DNA of 64,000 nt, from the NCBI GenBank assembly GCA_036429605.1, contig CM071589.1, positions 7,564,001 through 7,628,000 on the forward strand. The letters run 5' to 3'. This DNA is from Cladobotryum mycophilum. Taxonomy: Eukaryota; Ascomycota; Sordariomycetes; Hypocreales; Hypocreaceae. Below the pieces are notes generated by a model. That model made no database searches and was not told the origin of the DNA. It saw only the letters and a list, made by a program, of their open reading frames with translations. Positions 47,931-59,270 of the stretch are shown here, in pieces. The translations under genes and the position numbers were made by a program. Numbering within the stretch: position 1 is the stretch's first letter; every line of letters begins with the position of its first letter.

Positions 47931-49954
47931 TCACCAGCGCTTTCTCCTCACTGACCATGTGCGGGCTCGGCGAAGCATTTGGCATAAATCTGACGTGCCG
48001 GCTGTTGAGAGACAGAGCAGGCCAGAGAGCTGAATTGTTCTACAGTAGACAAGTTCCAGTGATAGTATAAATGTGGCCTGAATTCCAAGGTTACGAAGCA
48101 TACCAGCGCTGTTAACTGCTACGCGCCTGAAGCCCATACGATCCCCATCTATGGCAATGAGTTTCTCACCATCAGGATCGCCAATTCTCCACATCGTGAT
48201 TATCTTCATAGCAATGTCCAAGTACATCCTTCGAGAAAAGTAATATCTAGGATCATCAAAGGATTTGCTAATAGCTGGCAAATGAAGAGTGTAGAAGCAA
48301 CAATATAGGAATACCTCGGCCAAAGAGATATAAAAGGGCTGTATAAACGCAGATTTTTTTGTCATTGATGAGATAGTTCGTGAGAACAAGTGACATGCTT
48401 GTGCTAATTCGGAGTTCAGGTGTAATGTTGCTTCGTATGAATGTGTGAATCGTACACTGTTTATATGCTTAAGCAGCCGTAGTCGTAGTGGGAACGACTT
48501 GAGCAGTGTTATTTAGATCGACGTCTGAGTAAGGACACTAAGTGGCTTCTCAGAAGCATCTTGGTTGTCTGGACTGTCCGTCAAATTTTCATCGTCCAGG
48601 TTGTGAGGTGGCAATGTGTTGTAGTCTGTGTCAGAAAGCAACGGGGATCCACCAGCCCCAAAAGACCATTGCAGATTCAGCTCCAGAATTGTCGCCCAAA
48701 ACCGTCGACGCATCTCTGCCTCGTAAATCAACATTTTATGTAGATGTTTAGGATCACGGTAGAGACCCATGACCATCGCCGTCCTTATTAGAGAGCCTGT
48801 ATCGTGGATCGTTACATCTTGACTGGCTCCACAGAAAGACTTCGCCAGTGTTAAGAGACACATAGCCTGGATACCCTGGAGAGTCATCTTACTCTTCTCT
48901 GGCAGCAATATGAGCCATAGTTGGGCTTCATATATCTAGCCGAATGACATTGCTCTCATGCTAACTACATTCTCCTCAACCACTGTACCGAGAGCCATGC
49001 AGAGCTGGAGGACCATAACAAAGGCTTGCTTCGCAATAGTGGGGTCCTTCTACTATTGTTCATATTCGGCCTGAAAGGTAAGTGTGTGCACAATACGCAG
49101 AGCCCTTCGAATATCCGCAGATAATTATCCACCAACCGGTCCGAAACCTCTCTACAGGGAATGTTTTGCCCAATATTTGTGAATGTCAGTGGCTGCATTC
49201 TCTTCTCCTTGATCATGCGTCTAAACGCCTTGCATTTATTGAGTGTTTAAGACAGTGTGCCAGCCTCAAGTTACATCTGACAAAGCAAGCGCACCTCGGT
49301 TTGAAACTGACATGGCATGTTAATAGTAAGCGCGACTTTATAAAAAGATTCAACAAGGTGTAATCACTCACCATCGCCACCCCATTCATCCAATAGCTTT
49401 GGCTGAAGAATCTTGTTTTAGATAGGGCACCGTTAATCGTCAATTGACTGCTAGTCACCTCCATTCCAGGGTGAAGGACTCCTAGCTCCCAAGTACGTAA
49501 GGCATCTACTGGAGTTTTCTCCAGCTAGTGATAGCACAGATGGCAAGGCTGGGAAACCAGAGGTCGCGCTGGTATGTAGTTGAGCATCTCCATGGTGGGT
49601 CAGATCAAAACTATGTGGCCCTGGGCCTATATTAGTGCTGTCTGTCGAGGAATGGAGCTGTTTTTCTGGCGGTCGGGCTGCCGCAACGTGGACTGGGGCG
49701 TATGTGCAGGTGGGCATCTTGGACTTCAGGCATTGGTCGCATGGAGAATTGCGATTGCAACAGATTTTGCGTTTCCTGCATTGCTCACAAGCCACTGCCG
49801 GTCGACGCCGTCGCGGCTTCTCCCTCCGAGCAATAGCGGGAATAACTTCGGGCATCTCCAATAGTAGGAGCCTCTGAGCAATCGTCGGCACGGAGTGTTT
49901 AGTGAGGCCCGGATTACCCCGGCCGGAGATCACTTTGACAGTTTTCTTACTCAA
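47931..49954 (-). pseudogene. Zn2Cys6 transcription factor, broken
   Basis: The first exon is good: CEQCRKRKICCNRNSPCDQC plus a sixth Cys after LKSKMPT makes a complete zinc cluster, with a basic stretch before it. A 49-nt intron (49496-49448) leads to SKTRFFSQSYWMNG. Further on IGQNIPCREVSDRLVDNYLR, then a segment where two adjacent TAG replace expected Tyr and Trp (after AEYEQ), then LQLCMALGT, a third TAG at a Trp position, GIQAMCLLTLA, EMRRRFWATILEL and DPRYYFSRRMYLD. Frame changes are also present. The domain order matches C6 regulators with a fungal transcription-factor domain. The start may be 49855 rather than 49954. Confidence 0.75.
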
Positions 49955-50943
49955 GGGGACCGGAAAGAAATTGTAGTGTCAGGAGTTAAAATTTACTACT
50001 TCAATTCTAACTCCATGCGAGAGTGGCTTACATAGTATGTAGCGCCGTACTCCGTACCCAGCCAGATAAGGTAGTTAATAGACACAACTTCAGCAAGCAG
50101 CCATCTGAGTGCGCCCATGTAATTACCTGTTCGGTATATACGAATTGTATATAACCAGAACCCGTTTAACCCTTGAATCACTATTTAGTCTTTGACATGT
50201 TCCACCCTAATAGCAGCCCATCCTAGAACATGTAGTAGGCGACGATAATAAATCTTACCGCCGCTGAATACTCTAAGGTAGCAATTTGATTTACTTTCGG
50301 CTTTGAGGGCTGCTAGTTCTTCGGAGCGGAATTAGGTGGCAAATTATCTAGTGGCAAATTATCCACTTGGGTTAGCTAGCTATTACAACCTTAGTATAAA
50401 CTAAAGGTTACGTGATAACACAGGTATTTCAACCTATTATAACAAAGTGGTTATAATAATACCAGTAATTGCTTAATTAAGTATTAAATTAATATTTTTT
50501 CTTATATAATATTTATTTAATATCTTATTTTTTATATAATTTTATAATTATGATTACTTTGTCAGTAACTAACCGTAGTTGGCCTTTGATCGTTGCATCC
50601 GACGACAAGAGATTGCCGCGCGACCAAGCCAGACCAGATGTTTCCGGCCGGAACCAAACCATGACACACCTTAGCTCGAGATGACAGTGTCGGCTGATGA
50701 TCGCTATCATTGGTGGATGTACTCCGTAGTACCGGTGTATTGCGTAAACCCGAGTTCGGATCCGGAGTGGGGCTCCTGCCGGAGAAGCCTCTGGGTACAC
50801 TCGACTGTCCGACAATAATAGGCTATCAAGCTACGTCGCTATTATAAACTGCCCACCCATTTCGCGCCAATAATGATTCATTGCTCTCAAGAGCCATCAC
50901 GAGCACACATAGCGACTATACTACTACGAAATATTTGTCCAAG
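49955..50943. other. Promoter region of the MOSC-reductase gene
   Basis: About 1 kb, AT-rich between 50,400 and 50,560. It includes the palindrome at 50642 and TACTCCGTA at 50,048 and 50,720. No coding sequence is seen. Confidence 0.45.
50642..50653. promoter_or_regulatory. Palindrome TTCCGGCCGGAA
   Basis: A perfect 12-nt palindrome about 290 bp before the likely start of the reductase gene. It uses the same CCGG half-sites as the repeat at 18760-18782, without spacer. A binding site for a Zn2Cys6 protein is possible. Confidence 0.35.
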
Positions 50944-52821
50944 ATGGAAGTAGTGGCTGTCAGCCAGGCCGAGCCACAGTGGCTCGACATCCGCGGCCAG
51001 CATGTACAGACTTCCATCATACATGTCCCTCTGACGAACCGCAACGACTCAATTCTAGTTGAATCCTCGCGGGGCGTCGAAAAGAATTTCCCCGCCGTGC
51101 ACAACGCCGAGGTGTACGCTTTTTTCGCCCATCACTATGACTACTGGAGCGAGAAGCTGGGCGTGGCACGGCAGGCGTGGGACTGGTGCCATTGGGGTGA
51201 AAACATGACGCTTCATTGTCCACAGTTGAGCGAGGCAGACTTTCACCTTGGGGATGTGTGGAGGATTGGGAAAGATGCCATTCTGCAGGTTTGCGGGAGT
51301 CGCGTGCCGTGTTTTAAGTTAGCCTGGCGTTGCAGTCAAAAAGACAGTTGGTTGCAAGAGCTTGCAGCAACCGGGAAATGCGGTGTGTACCTCAAAGTTG
51401 TACAAGGCGGCCGGATAAGTCCTGGGGATAAGGCGGTGTTATTGAGTAAGAGGTCTCACGCCCCTTTGCTCGACTGTGCCACTATCACTCGGGTAGCGTT
51501 TGCTGACGCCCAATCTACGCGTTCCACGATGCACCTTCTCAAAGACGATCCTGATCTCTTGGACATGAACAAGCTCATCTTCAGGCGAAAGCTTTCTATG
51601 CTCTACGATCAGGAATTAGTGGGGAAGAATACGTGGAAAGGCTGGCGTCAGGTCCGCGTGTTGACGGTTGTGGAAGAGTCCCTCGACATCAAATCTTTCC
51701 ATCTCGTCGCGGCATCTAAAATTGCGGGCCAAGAGAATCTGGAAGATCTGGCGTCATATTTACCCGGACAGTTCATCATAGTTCGGCTTCCCAATGGCTT
51801 GATACGTCCTTGGTCCCTGTCATCCTACCCAATTGAAAGCAACCGGGCATCTCCAGAACAATATCGAGTCAGCATAAAGCGAGATGGCAAGGCGTCATCT
51901 TGGATGCATGATTATTGTGCGCCTGGGGCACTCCTTGACATAAAAGCGCCATCGGGACTGTTCTGCTTGGACTGGTCACCTCAGTTTCCTGGAAGACAAA
52001 TATATGTCTCGGCAGGGATTGGAATTACACCGATGATGGCCATGTTCTGCGCTCACTTGCAGCACCAGGCCATGCAACGAGCGCCGGCGGTGTGGATCCA
52101 CGTTGCACGGAATTATGAGTCTGTGCCTTTTGTCGATGAATTAACAAGTCTTTTGAGCCGTCCTGAAGCTCAAGAGCTAACCGTACCAGTTATTCTGTTC
52201 TTGACAGGATCGAGGTCGGAAGATTGTGCTGCGGTAGAGGATTTGCTGGCATCGAAATGCGGTACAAAAGTAACTATCAAAGTCTACTCTGGACGACCTA
52301 CAGTCCAAAGCCTTGATAATTTAGTATCGAATCCATATTTCATGGATCCTCTGCGCATCACTCCTATCCAGATTGAAGGTCGCTTCTCAACGGTATATAT
52401 TTGTGGGACGCCGGGATTTGAAGCGTCTATAAGAGGAATATTTGCAACACTCGGTATCCCTGATGCCATGATTCTTGCTGAGTCATTTTCTGGTCAGGCA
52501 TCTACATCAAGTAGACCAACCATCAAAAGATCAAAGGTCCAATTCACTCGGTCAAAGAGGTTAGTGATATGGGACGCAGAAAACCCAAAGACAAATGGGA
52601 AGCAAGAAGACAGCCTCTCTTGTAGTAAACTCGGGCCAACTTTACTTGAGCTGGCTGAAGAAGTAGGACTGGCTCCTGACTACGGGTGCCGAACTGGAGT
52701 TTGTGGCTCTTGTGAGGTTGCGCTAACTTGTGGCAAATTGACTGGTGGACTACAGCCTGGGGGACAGGTACGGATCTGCATAGGTCGTCCAGCAAGTGAA
52801 GAAGTGGCAGTGGAATTGTGA
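50881..52821 (+). CDS. MOSC / ferredoxin-reductase / 2Fe-2S fusion oxidoreductase
   Basis: A single exon of 646 residues from the first Met, or 625 if it starts at MEVVAV (50944), which homologues suggest. The N-terminal third is a MOSC domain: WGENMT, GDVWRIG, LQVCGSRVPCFK with the conserved Cys. The middle is a flavin reductase: RPWSLSSYP for flavin, then SAGIGITPMMAM for NAD(P). The C-terminus is a plant-type 2Fe-2S domain: CRTGVCGSC followed by a last Cys in VRICIG. Together they carry electrons from NAD(P)H to an acceptor; the MOSC part may hold a molybdenum- or sulfur-related substrate. Fungal genes of this type occur next to amidases in xenobiotic-degradation clusters, as here. The gene is intact. 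Confidence 0.88.
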   Translation: MLSRAITSTHSDYTTTKYLSKMEVVAVSQAEPQWLDIRGQHVQTSIIHVPLTNRNDSILVESSRGVEKNFPAVHNAEVYAFFAHHYDYWSEKLGVARQAWDWCHWGENMTLHCPQLSEADFHLGDVWRIGKDAILQVCGSRVPCFKLAWRCSQKDSWLQELAATGKCGVYLKVVQGGRISPGDKAVLLSKRSHAPLLDCATITRVAFADAQSTRSTMHLLKDDPDLLDMNKLIFRRKLSMLYDQELVGKNTWKGWRQVRVLTVVEESLDIKSFHLVAASKIAGQENLEDLASYLPGQFIIVRLPNGLIRPWSLSSYPIESNRASPEQYRVSIKRDGKASSWMHDYCAPGALLDIKAPSGLFCLDWSPQFPGRQIYVSAGIGITPMMAMFCAHLQHQAMQRAPAVWIHVARNYESVPFVDELTSLLSRPEAQELTVPVILFLTGSRSEDCAAVEDLLASKCGTKVTIKVYSGRPTVQSLDNLVSNPYFMDPLRITPIQIEGRFSTVYICGTPGFEASIRGIFATLGIPDAMILAESFSGQASTSSRPTIKRSKVQFTRSKRLVIWDAENPKTNGKQEDSLSCSKLGPTLLELAEEVGLAPDYGCRTGVCGSCEVALTCGKLTGGLQPGGQVRICIGRPASEEVAVEL

Positions 52822-53752
52822 CTTGAACAGCAATTACTAGAGCAGACACCTACTACATGTGGATCCGAGGGGGTGCTCCTATATTATAAGCGCCGCCACT
52901 CACTAAATCAAGAATAATTGATGTATCTACGAATTGATTTATTTAGCTTTTTTAACTACTATAACAGTACTACACCACTACTATTCGTGGTCATGTTCAC
53001 TCCCTGTCGTTAACAGCCCACGTTGACATGAGGGGATAGCTACGTAGTTATAAATTGAATGACCACAAATGTCTATTGTTCATCCGATCCTTGATAAACA
53101 CACTGGCGTACGGAAGGAACCGCACATTAAGCTATATTAAGGCGAGCAGTCAGGTCAGCCTGGAACAGATTTGTGCTACTGTGCTTTAATGGGCTTATAG
53201 TGAGTTTTGCCGTGCCTCGTGACATCCTGTTGCGGTACATTCGCTAAAATGTAAGACCATTTATAGAGTAGCAGAAAAGAGTGACTTAGTAGGCAACTAT
53301 AAATGTAGCGGAGACACTAAAGACAAGGTAAAGATTGGGCTAATCGGTTAAAACTAAGGTTTAATGTAGCTAAAGCGGAGATAGATAGGACGGTCAACTG
53401 AAGCAACATATAATATATTGTGTAGGGGCGAAACTCACATAAGTTGTACAACTAATAACTAAGACAGTTAATTAGTATGGATAGGGCTGTGCCCTATAGA
53501 AGGTGAGGGCGCTAGTATACCTAGACACTAGCGGGGCGCATCTAGCGAAGAGACCAATTACACCCAAATCCCGGAGGGGATAGAGAGTTAATTATCTATT
53601 TAACAAGGGCATAGGTTCCCCTCCTTTAATAAAAAGAGCTTTGATTTTATTTTATCTTATGCATTAACAGTGATTATTTACACAGATTATTAACAAAGTT
53701 TCATTCCATACTAAACGTATCTTACTATTAATTCATTTTAAAAGAGTTAACA
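52822..53752. other. Intergenic stretch, nothing recognised
   Basis: 930 bp without coding sequence; the last 150 bases, rich in A and T, form the amidase promoter. Confidence 0.5.
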
Positions 53753-55676
53753 ATGTCCACAGCGCCTTGGGAGATGCTTGCGCAGCAGAAAAGAGATGCG
53801 ATCTTTAATGCAATTCCAAAAGCCTGGAGGATAGAGGCGGCGGTTCCGTCTGCGGAGGAACAGCGTGATGTTACTGGCTCTTATATTCAACAATTTCTAA
53901 ACGCAAGGGAAATCGAAATCACAGAGACTGATGCAGTGGGAATCCTTGAAAAGACGACAACAGGAGAATGGTCCGCGAGAGAGGTGACGGAAGCATTTTG
54001 TCACCGTGCTGCAATCGCACACCAATTAGTGAATTCCCTTTTTCCCTTCTGATTTTGCTTGTGACTGAGAGCGAGCATGCGTATGCCTAACTCATTTAAT
54101 CAACTAGGTTAATTGTCTTCACGACTTGTCTGTCGACCTCGCTTTGGAGCATGCAAGCCAGCTCGATAATTTCTATCAGAAGCATAAGAAACCCATTGGT
54201 CCGCTTCATGGTCTACCGATTAGCATAAAGGACCAATTTCACGTTAAGGGTTTAGAGACAACAATGGGGTATGTGGGGTGGGTGGGTACGTTTAATGGCC
54301 AGAAGGGTACTGGTAAGGAAAGAACAATTGACAGTATGCTCGTCAGAGATTTACGAGCTATGGGAGCGGTGTTTTATTGCCTGACAGCGGTACCCCTACG
54401 CTCATGTCAGGCGAGACAAACAGTAATATTGTCGGCTATACCTGGAACCCTAAGAATCGCAATCTTAGTGCTGGTGGCAGCTCTGGAGGTGAAGGTGCAT
54501 TGCTTAGCCTTAGGGGAAGCCCCTTGGGGTTTGGTACTGATATAGGAGGCTCTGTTAGGCTTCCGGCAGCTTTTAACGGTGTTTATGGTATTCGACCGTC
54601 ATCAGGCAGGATTCCCTATTACGGGACGTCGACCAGTATGGAAGGACAAGAATCAATTCCATCTGTGATCGGGCCTCTTGCGACGACTATCAGATCGCTA
54701 AAATTTGTGTTCAAAGCTCTCATGAGCAGAGAGCCATGGAAATACGATCCTTTGGTAATTGAAATCCCATGGCGAGACGAGCAGGCCAAGCAACTAAGCA
54801 AAGTCGGGAGCGGCAAGAAGTTAGCCTTTGGTGTCTTGAGGAAGGATGATCTTGTTTTCCCAAACCCCCCGATCCGCAGAGCACTTGACATGGTAGTTGA
54901 AGCTCTCGAGAAAGCTGGTCACGATGTGAGAGCGATTCCTTGGTGCGATTTTCTATTTTAACTCTACTGACAATCTATGTGGGTTAAAACAGGTGATTGA
55001 ATGGACTCCACCATCCCACTCGCGTGGCGCTGAGATTTCTGTAAGGTGTTTCCCGATAATCGAAAAGAAGCTTTCGGCTAATTCTATATTTAGTTGCAAA
55101 CTTGGATGTTTGATGGCGGCGAAGACATTCATGCCCAGTTTCGTCTATCAGGGGAGCCAGTGATTCCCCAGATTTCGAAACTGTATGGCATAGAACCATT
55201 CGCACAAAAGCATGCCAGTGATGTAGCCGCTATTAACGTTGCAAAACGCAACTACCAAAAAGAGTACATGGACTACTGGAACAGCAGTGCAGCGAAAACG
55301 CAATCTGGACAGCCCGTGGATGCTGTCATTATGCCTCTGGCTCCTTATCCTGCAGCAAGACCCAACGAATTTCATTACTATCATTATTCAATGATTATTA
55401 ATTGCCTAGATTATTCATCAGTTGCAATTCCCGTTACTCAGGTGGATAAGAATATTGATATTGCTGATCGGGACTATACGCCTGCAAATGCGAAAGATCA
55501 GCATGCGCATGACATCTGTAAGGGTATATGTCAATTAATAGATTATGAAACTAACACAATTAACAGATGATCCGGAAGTCTACGACGGAGCGTTTGTAGG
55601 ACTTCAGATTGTAGGAAGACGACTCCAGGAAGAGAAAGTATTGGCGCTAGGAGAGCTAGTTTCGTCCCTGCTCTAA
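53753..55676 (+). CDS. Amidase (amidase signature family), one-base frameshift
   Basis: Exons 53753-54028, 54108-54925, 54993-55040, 55094-55523 and 55567-55676; phases fit throughout. The Ser-Ser-Lys triad is visible: Lys in GLPISIKDQF, Ser in AGGSSGGEGA and Ser in GTDIGGSVRLPA. The protein would be about 560 residues, normal for fungal amidases of the AmdS type. Within exon 2 the frame changes at the run of four C near 54,391 (before the TLMSGETNSN segment); one missing base explains it and no intron does. All later exons splice cleanly and keep conserved residues, so the gene is either freshly broken or mis-sequenced. It hydrolyses an amide to acid and ammonia, substrate unknown. Confidence 0.8.
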
Positions 55677-56373
55677 GCGCTATGTCTATGATTAGGATAG
55701 GACCCTCGGGGTTTTTTCAACCCAGTTAGTAATTGGGGAGAAGGAGTTGTATCCTGGAGGGTCATCCTATATGGAATATAGAATACAGCGTATGGATAGA
55801 AAGCCTGCTGACTATGTGTACTGCGAAATCTAGTGTATTATTGTAATAGAGAAAGTTAGAATATCTTATCTTACTCAGTCGTAAATTAACAGTAGCTATT
55901 GCTATCTAAGGTCTAAAGGATAAATGGATAATAGTAAGTGCTGTTATATAATAAATACATTATGATATTAACGAGAGAAATTTACATGACTGCTTTTTAT
56001 GTTTGCCTTTTGTTTTTCTTTCTACTTAATCGGAGCATCGGCTCGATTATTAGCCCGATGGGGACGCAAGGAGTCACGTCGCGGACTGTTCCGAGGCGGA
56101 GGCTAGTACCTGTGGAATGTATTTACATAAATACTAAGTACCACCTGGGTAGTAGGTAGACTGGGTGCTGCTCCTATGTTTTCTGCTTCCCTACTAAGAC
56201 GCTAACTAATCGTTCACTAGAATGTTCTAGATACTGATTCGGTACAACTTTGTGCCAACGGTAAGATTAAGCAACTCTAGTAGCTTCCTAGACTTAAATA
56301 TAAAGAGATAAGCAATGGGAAATGCTCCAAGCCATTAACTCAATTTCTTTTCACAAGGAATTAATAATTCACT
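55677..56373. other. Intergenic stretch, nothing recognised
   Basis: About 700 bp, no coding content. It contains the promoter of the next gene. Confidence 0.5.
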
Positions 56374-57682
56374 ATGCTCTCTCTTTATGTCCCTTCATAT
56401 TCCACACCTGCTGGGTATCAGTTAGGCGAACTGCCTCGACCCATCCCGACTCATCCTAAAGACGTTCTTATCAAGGTCCATGCCACTAGCATTAACCCTA
56501 TCGACGTTAAAAAAGCCGCTGGTAAAGCAAAGCTAGCACTAAAAGATGAGTAGGCTACACAATTTCGTCACCACTAACTGTATTCTTAACATTTGCTCCA
56601 TAGATTCCCTTACAAAATCGGTTACGATTGCGCCGGCGTTGTCGCGGGAATCGGGTCCCAAGTATCTAGCTTTAAAATAGGTGATGAAGTGTTTGTTCGG
56701 CTGCCGGAATGCCACCGGGGTAATATGAGCGTCCTTGCTTCCTGTATAAAAGACTAATGTTTTATGTGTATGCAGGAGCATGGAGCGAGTTTGCAATAAC
56801 GACAGAGAACTTCATTGCTTTAAAGCCAGCAGGATGTTCTATGGCTGATGCAGCATCGATTCCATTGGCAGCAATGACAGCGCTACAGGCCCTAAGGCAT
56901 AGCCAATGTGATATCGAGGGGAAAACAGTTTTTGTTCCTGCCGGCTGTAGGTTAAAAAGTCATATATTTGGCACGGATAATACTAATTTTGTGTTCGCGC
57001 TTTGACAGTGAGTGGTACTGGGTTGTTTGCCTGCCAGTTAGCTAAGAATGTGTTTCACGCCGCCAAGGTTATTACAACTGTCTCTACTGCAAAAGTATCA
57101 AAGGTTCACGAGCTTCTTGGCGATGGTGTTGTAGATGAGAGTAAGAGGCCGCAGATGTCGTAATAAGTTTGCCAAAATCAAGCTAACCCTTCGAGCACTA
57201 GTTATTGACTACCAAAAATCGGATCCAAAGTCCCTTATTCCACAGGGCTCGGTAGACTGTCTCATTGATACGATCGGTGCGTCTATGGAATACCTTTCAC
57301 TCATGAAACCAAAGACAGGGATAATAGTCACTATTTCTATTATGACATCTGGAGAAACCCTGCAAAATTCGAGCATGATGAGGTTATCCCCGGGTGGGCA
57401 AGAAAAAGCCCATGTACCGATCCTCATCCGCTTTATCTTAAACTTCCAAGATTACATACGTCGTGCGCGTGCGTCTTACTATGGTGTAACCTATTCAGCA
57501 TTTTTCTTGAACCAAATGGGAAAGACCTGGATTTGATTCGACAATGGTTTGAAGATGGAAAGCTAAGAACCGTAGTTGGCACTACGGTCCACTTTAAAGA
57601 TCTGAAGGCGGTCCAGGATACATGCCAAGTGGTATACAGTTCAAAAGGAGGTATTGGGAAGTCAGCTATCTCGTTTGAATAA
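56374..57682 (+). CDS. Quinone-oxidoreductase-like MDR protein, one-base frameshift
   Basis: Exons 56374-56549, 56604-56719, 56776-56946, 57009-57140 and 57202-57682 (introns 54-62 nt). It shows the MDR fold in order: ATSINPIDVKKA, GYDCAGVVAGIGS, AASIPLAAMTALQAL, the nucleotide-binding PAGLSGTG segment (formed at a splice junction) and VDCLIDTIG. Structural-zinc cysteines are absent, as in quinone oxidoreductases that use NADPH. The frame changes in the T run near 57,501-57,505; one base short there explains it. The end after the shift (FLEPNGKDLDLIRQWFEDGK and on to TAA at 57682) is well conserved. So it is recent damage or a sequencing error. It is in the same direction as the amidase and MOSC-reductase. 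Confidence 0.78.
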
Positions 57683-59071
57683 TGTGTGGTAATTAGCGCA
57701 GTAGCCGGTTTAAGTAACTTAATTAAATGTTTTAATTAATTAATCAAATTGAAGGCTTTAGAATAGCCAAGTAAGCAGAGTTGCTAATAATATAATTAAT
57801 TGAAACGTTTTTATAAAGAGTATATGTGTTTAGTAAACATAAACTTTGCCTATACTAAAAGTAAGGTAAAAACCTTAACTTACTTATCCTTACTCTTTTA
57901 TTACTTATTATTAACTGCCCTTAAATTATTAACTACTCCTTGTATTTATGTCTTTACTATTCCTAACTATTATTCTATGTATTATTTAAGTTAAATAATC
58001 GTAGACTATTTGTAAAAACTAGTATAATATATAAACTATATAAACTAAAATAACCCTGACCTACTTATCCCTATTATCGATAGACCTGTCGACGATTGAG
58101 TTGTATAGGGGCTTAGTATTGCGTTAGTAAACCATAGGGTAGCCGATAATTTTTTTTAAAGGCTATTAATGATTATAATATTTTATTAACTGACTTAAAA
58201 AATACTAAAATTTAAATATATAATAATAAAGATTTTAATAAACTAAAATATTTTATTTTTATAAATTAAATTTTTTTATACTTTTATATAAACTTAAATT
58301 AATATTACTTAAGCTTTTAAACTTATTTAAATTAATTTTATTTAAGTTAATTATAATTAATTATATTATTTAAAATTTTATTAAAATTATATTAATTAAT
58401 AAATTATATTTAAGTTATTAAAAATAAATTTAATTTTTATTATATAATATAAGTATATAATTAAGTTATTATAATTTTATTTATAGAATTAATTAAAATA
58501 AATATCTTATTATATAATCTTTAATTTAAACGAATAATAAATTATAATAACTAAATACATTTAATATTATTATATTAATATAAAATAAAAACTTTTTATA
58601 AATTAAATAAAAAAATAAAAAATATAATAAAAAATAATATATAATAAATAAAAAATTTATTTTTATAATAATTATATATTATTATAATAAATAAAATAAA
58701 ATATTTTATTTATTTATTAAACCTTTAGATTTTTTATTATTATATATATTAGTATAGAATTATTAATAAAAAAATTAAAACCTATTTTTAAATATTACCC
58801 TATAAATTAAAAAACCTAGAAATTAAATAAATATAATAATAAATAGATAATCTTAATATTATTTAAAGGTTTAAAAAAATCATAAATATACTATTATTAA
58901 ATAATATTATTTTTTTAATTAATATATTAAGATTATTTAAAATAGGCGGGTTTAGATATATTATTATAGGCGAAAAACTCGTCTTAAGGCCTAGGGTTTT
59001 AATTTCTTTTATATTAATTATACTAAGCCACTATGCTAGGTTGTTTTTATAAAGATTTTTATATAGCTTTT
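57683..59071. other. AT-rich degraded DNA
   Basis: From about 58,140 the sequence is almost pure A/T with no frames, like the left-hand RIP block. No element ends could be assigned. Confidence 0.55.
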
Positions 59072-59254
59072 TTATAAGAAAAAATAAGAAAATAAAAAGT
59101 GTATAAGAGAGATAAGAAAAATAGGAAAATTAGGGAAAATAAGGAATAAATAGAGGAAATAAGGAAAACAGGGAAAACAGGGAGAATAGAGATAATAGGA
59201 AAAATAGGAAAAATAGGAAAAATAGAAAAAACAAGGAAAAACTAAAAGTAGCAA
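59072..59254. repeat. GGAAAATA-type microsatellite
   Basis: Purine-rich imperfect repeats of AGGAAAATA and related units. Lying just 3' of the LINE coding end, they are probably its tail. The open frame on the minus strand (rich in Phe, Tyr, Ser) is only the translation of the repeat. Confidence 0.65.
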
Positions 59255-59270
59255 AAGACTAAGCTAGTAA

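Noticed and set aside
59072..59254. 60-codon Phe/Tyr-rich membrane-like protein
   Set aside because: It is the translation of a purine microsatellite on the other strand.
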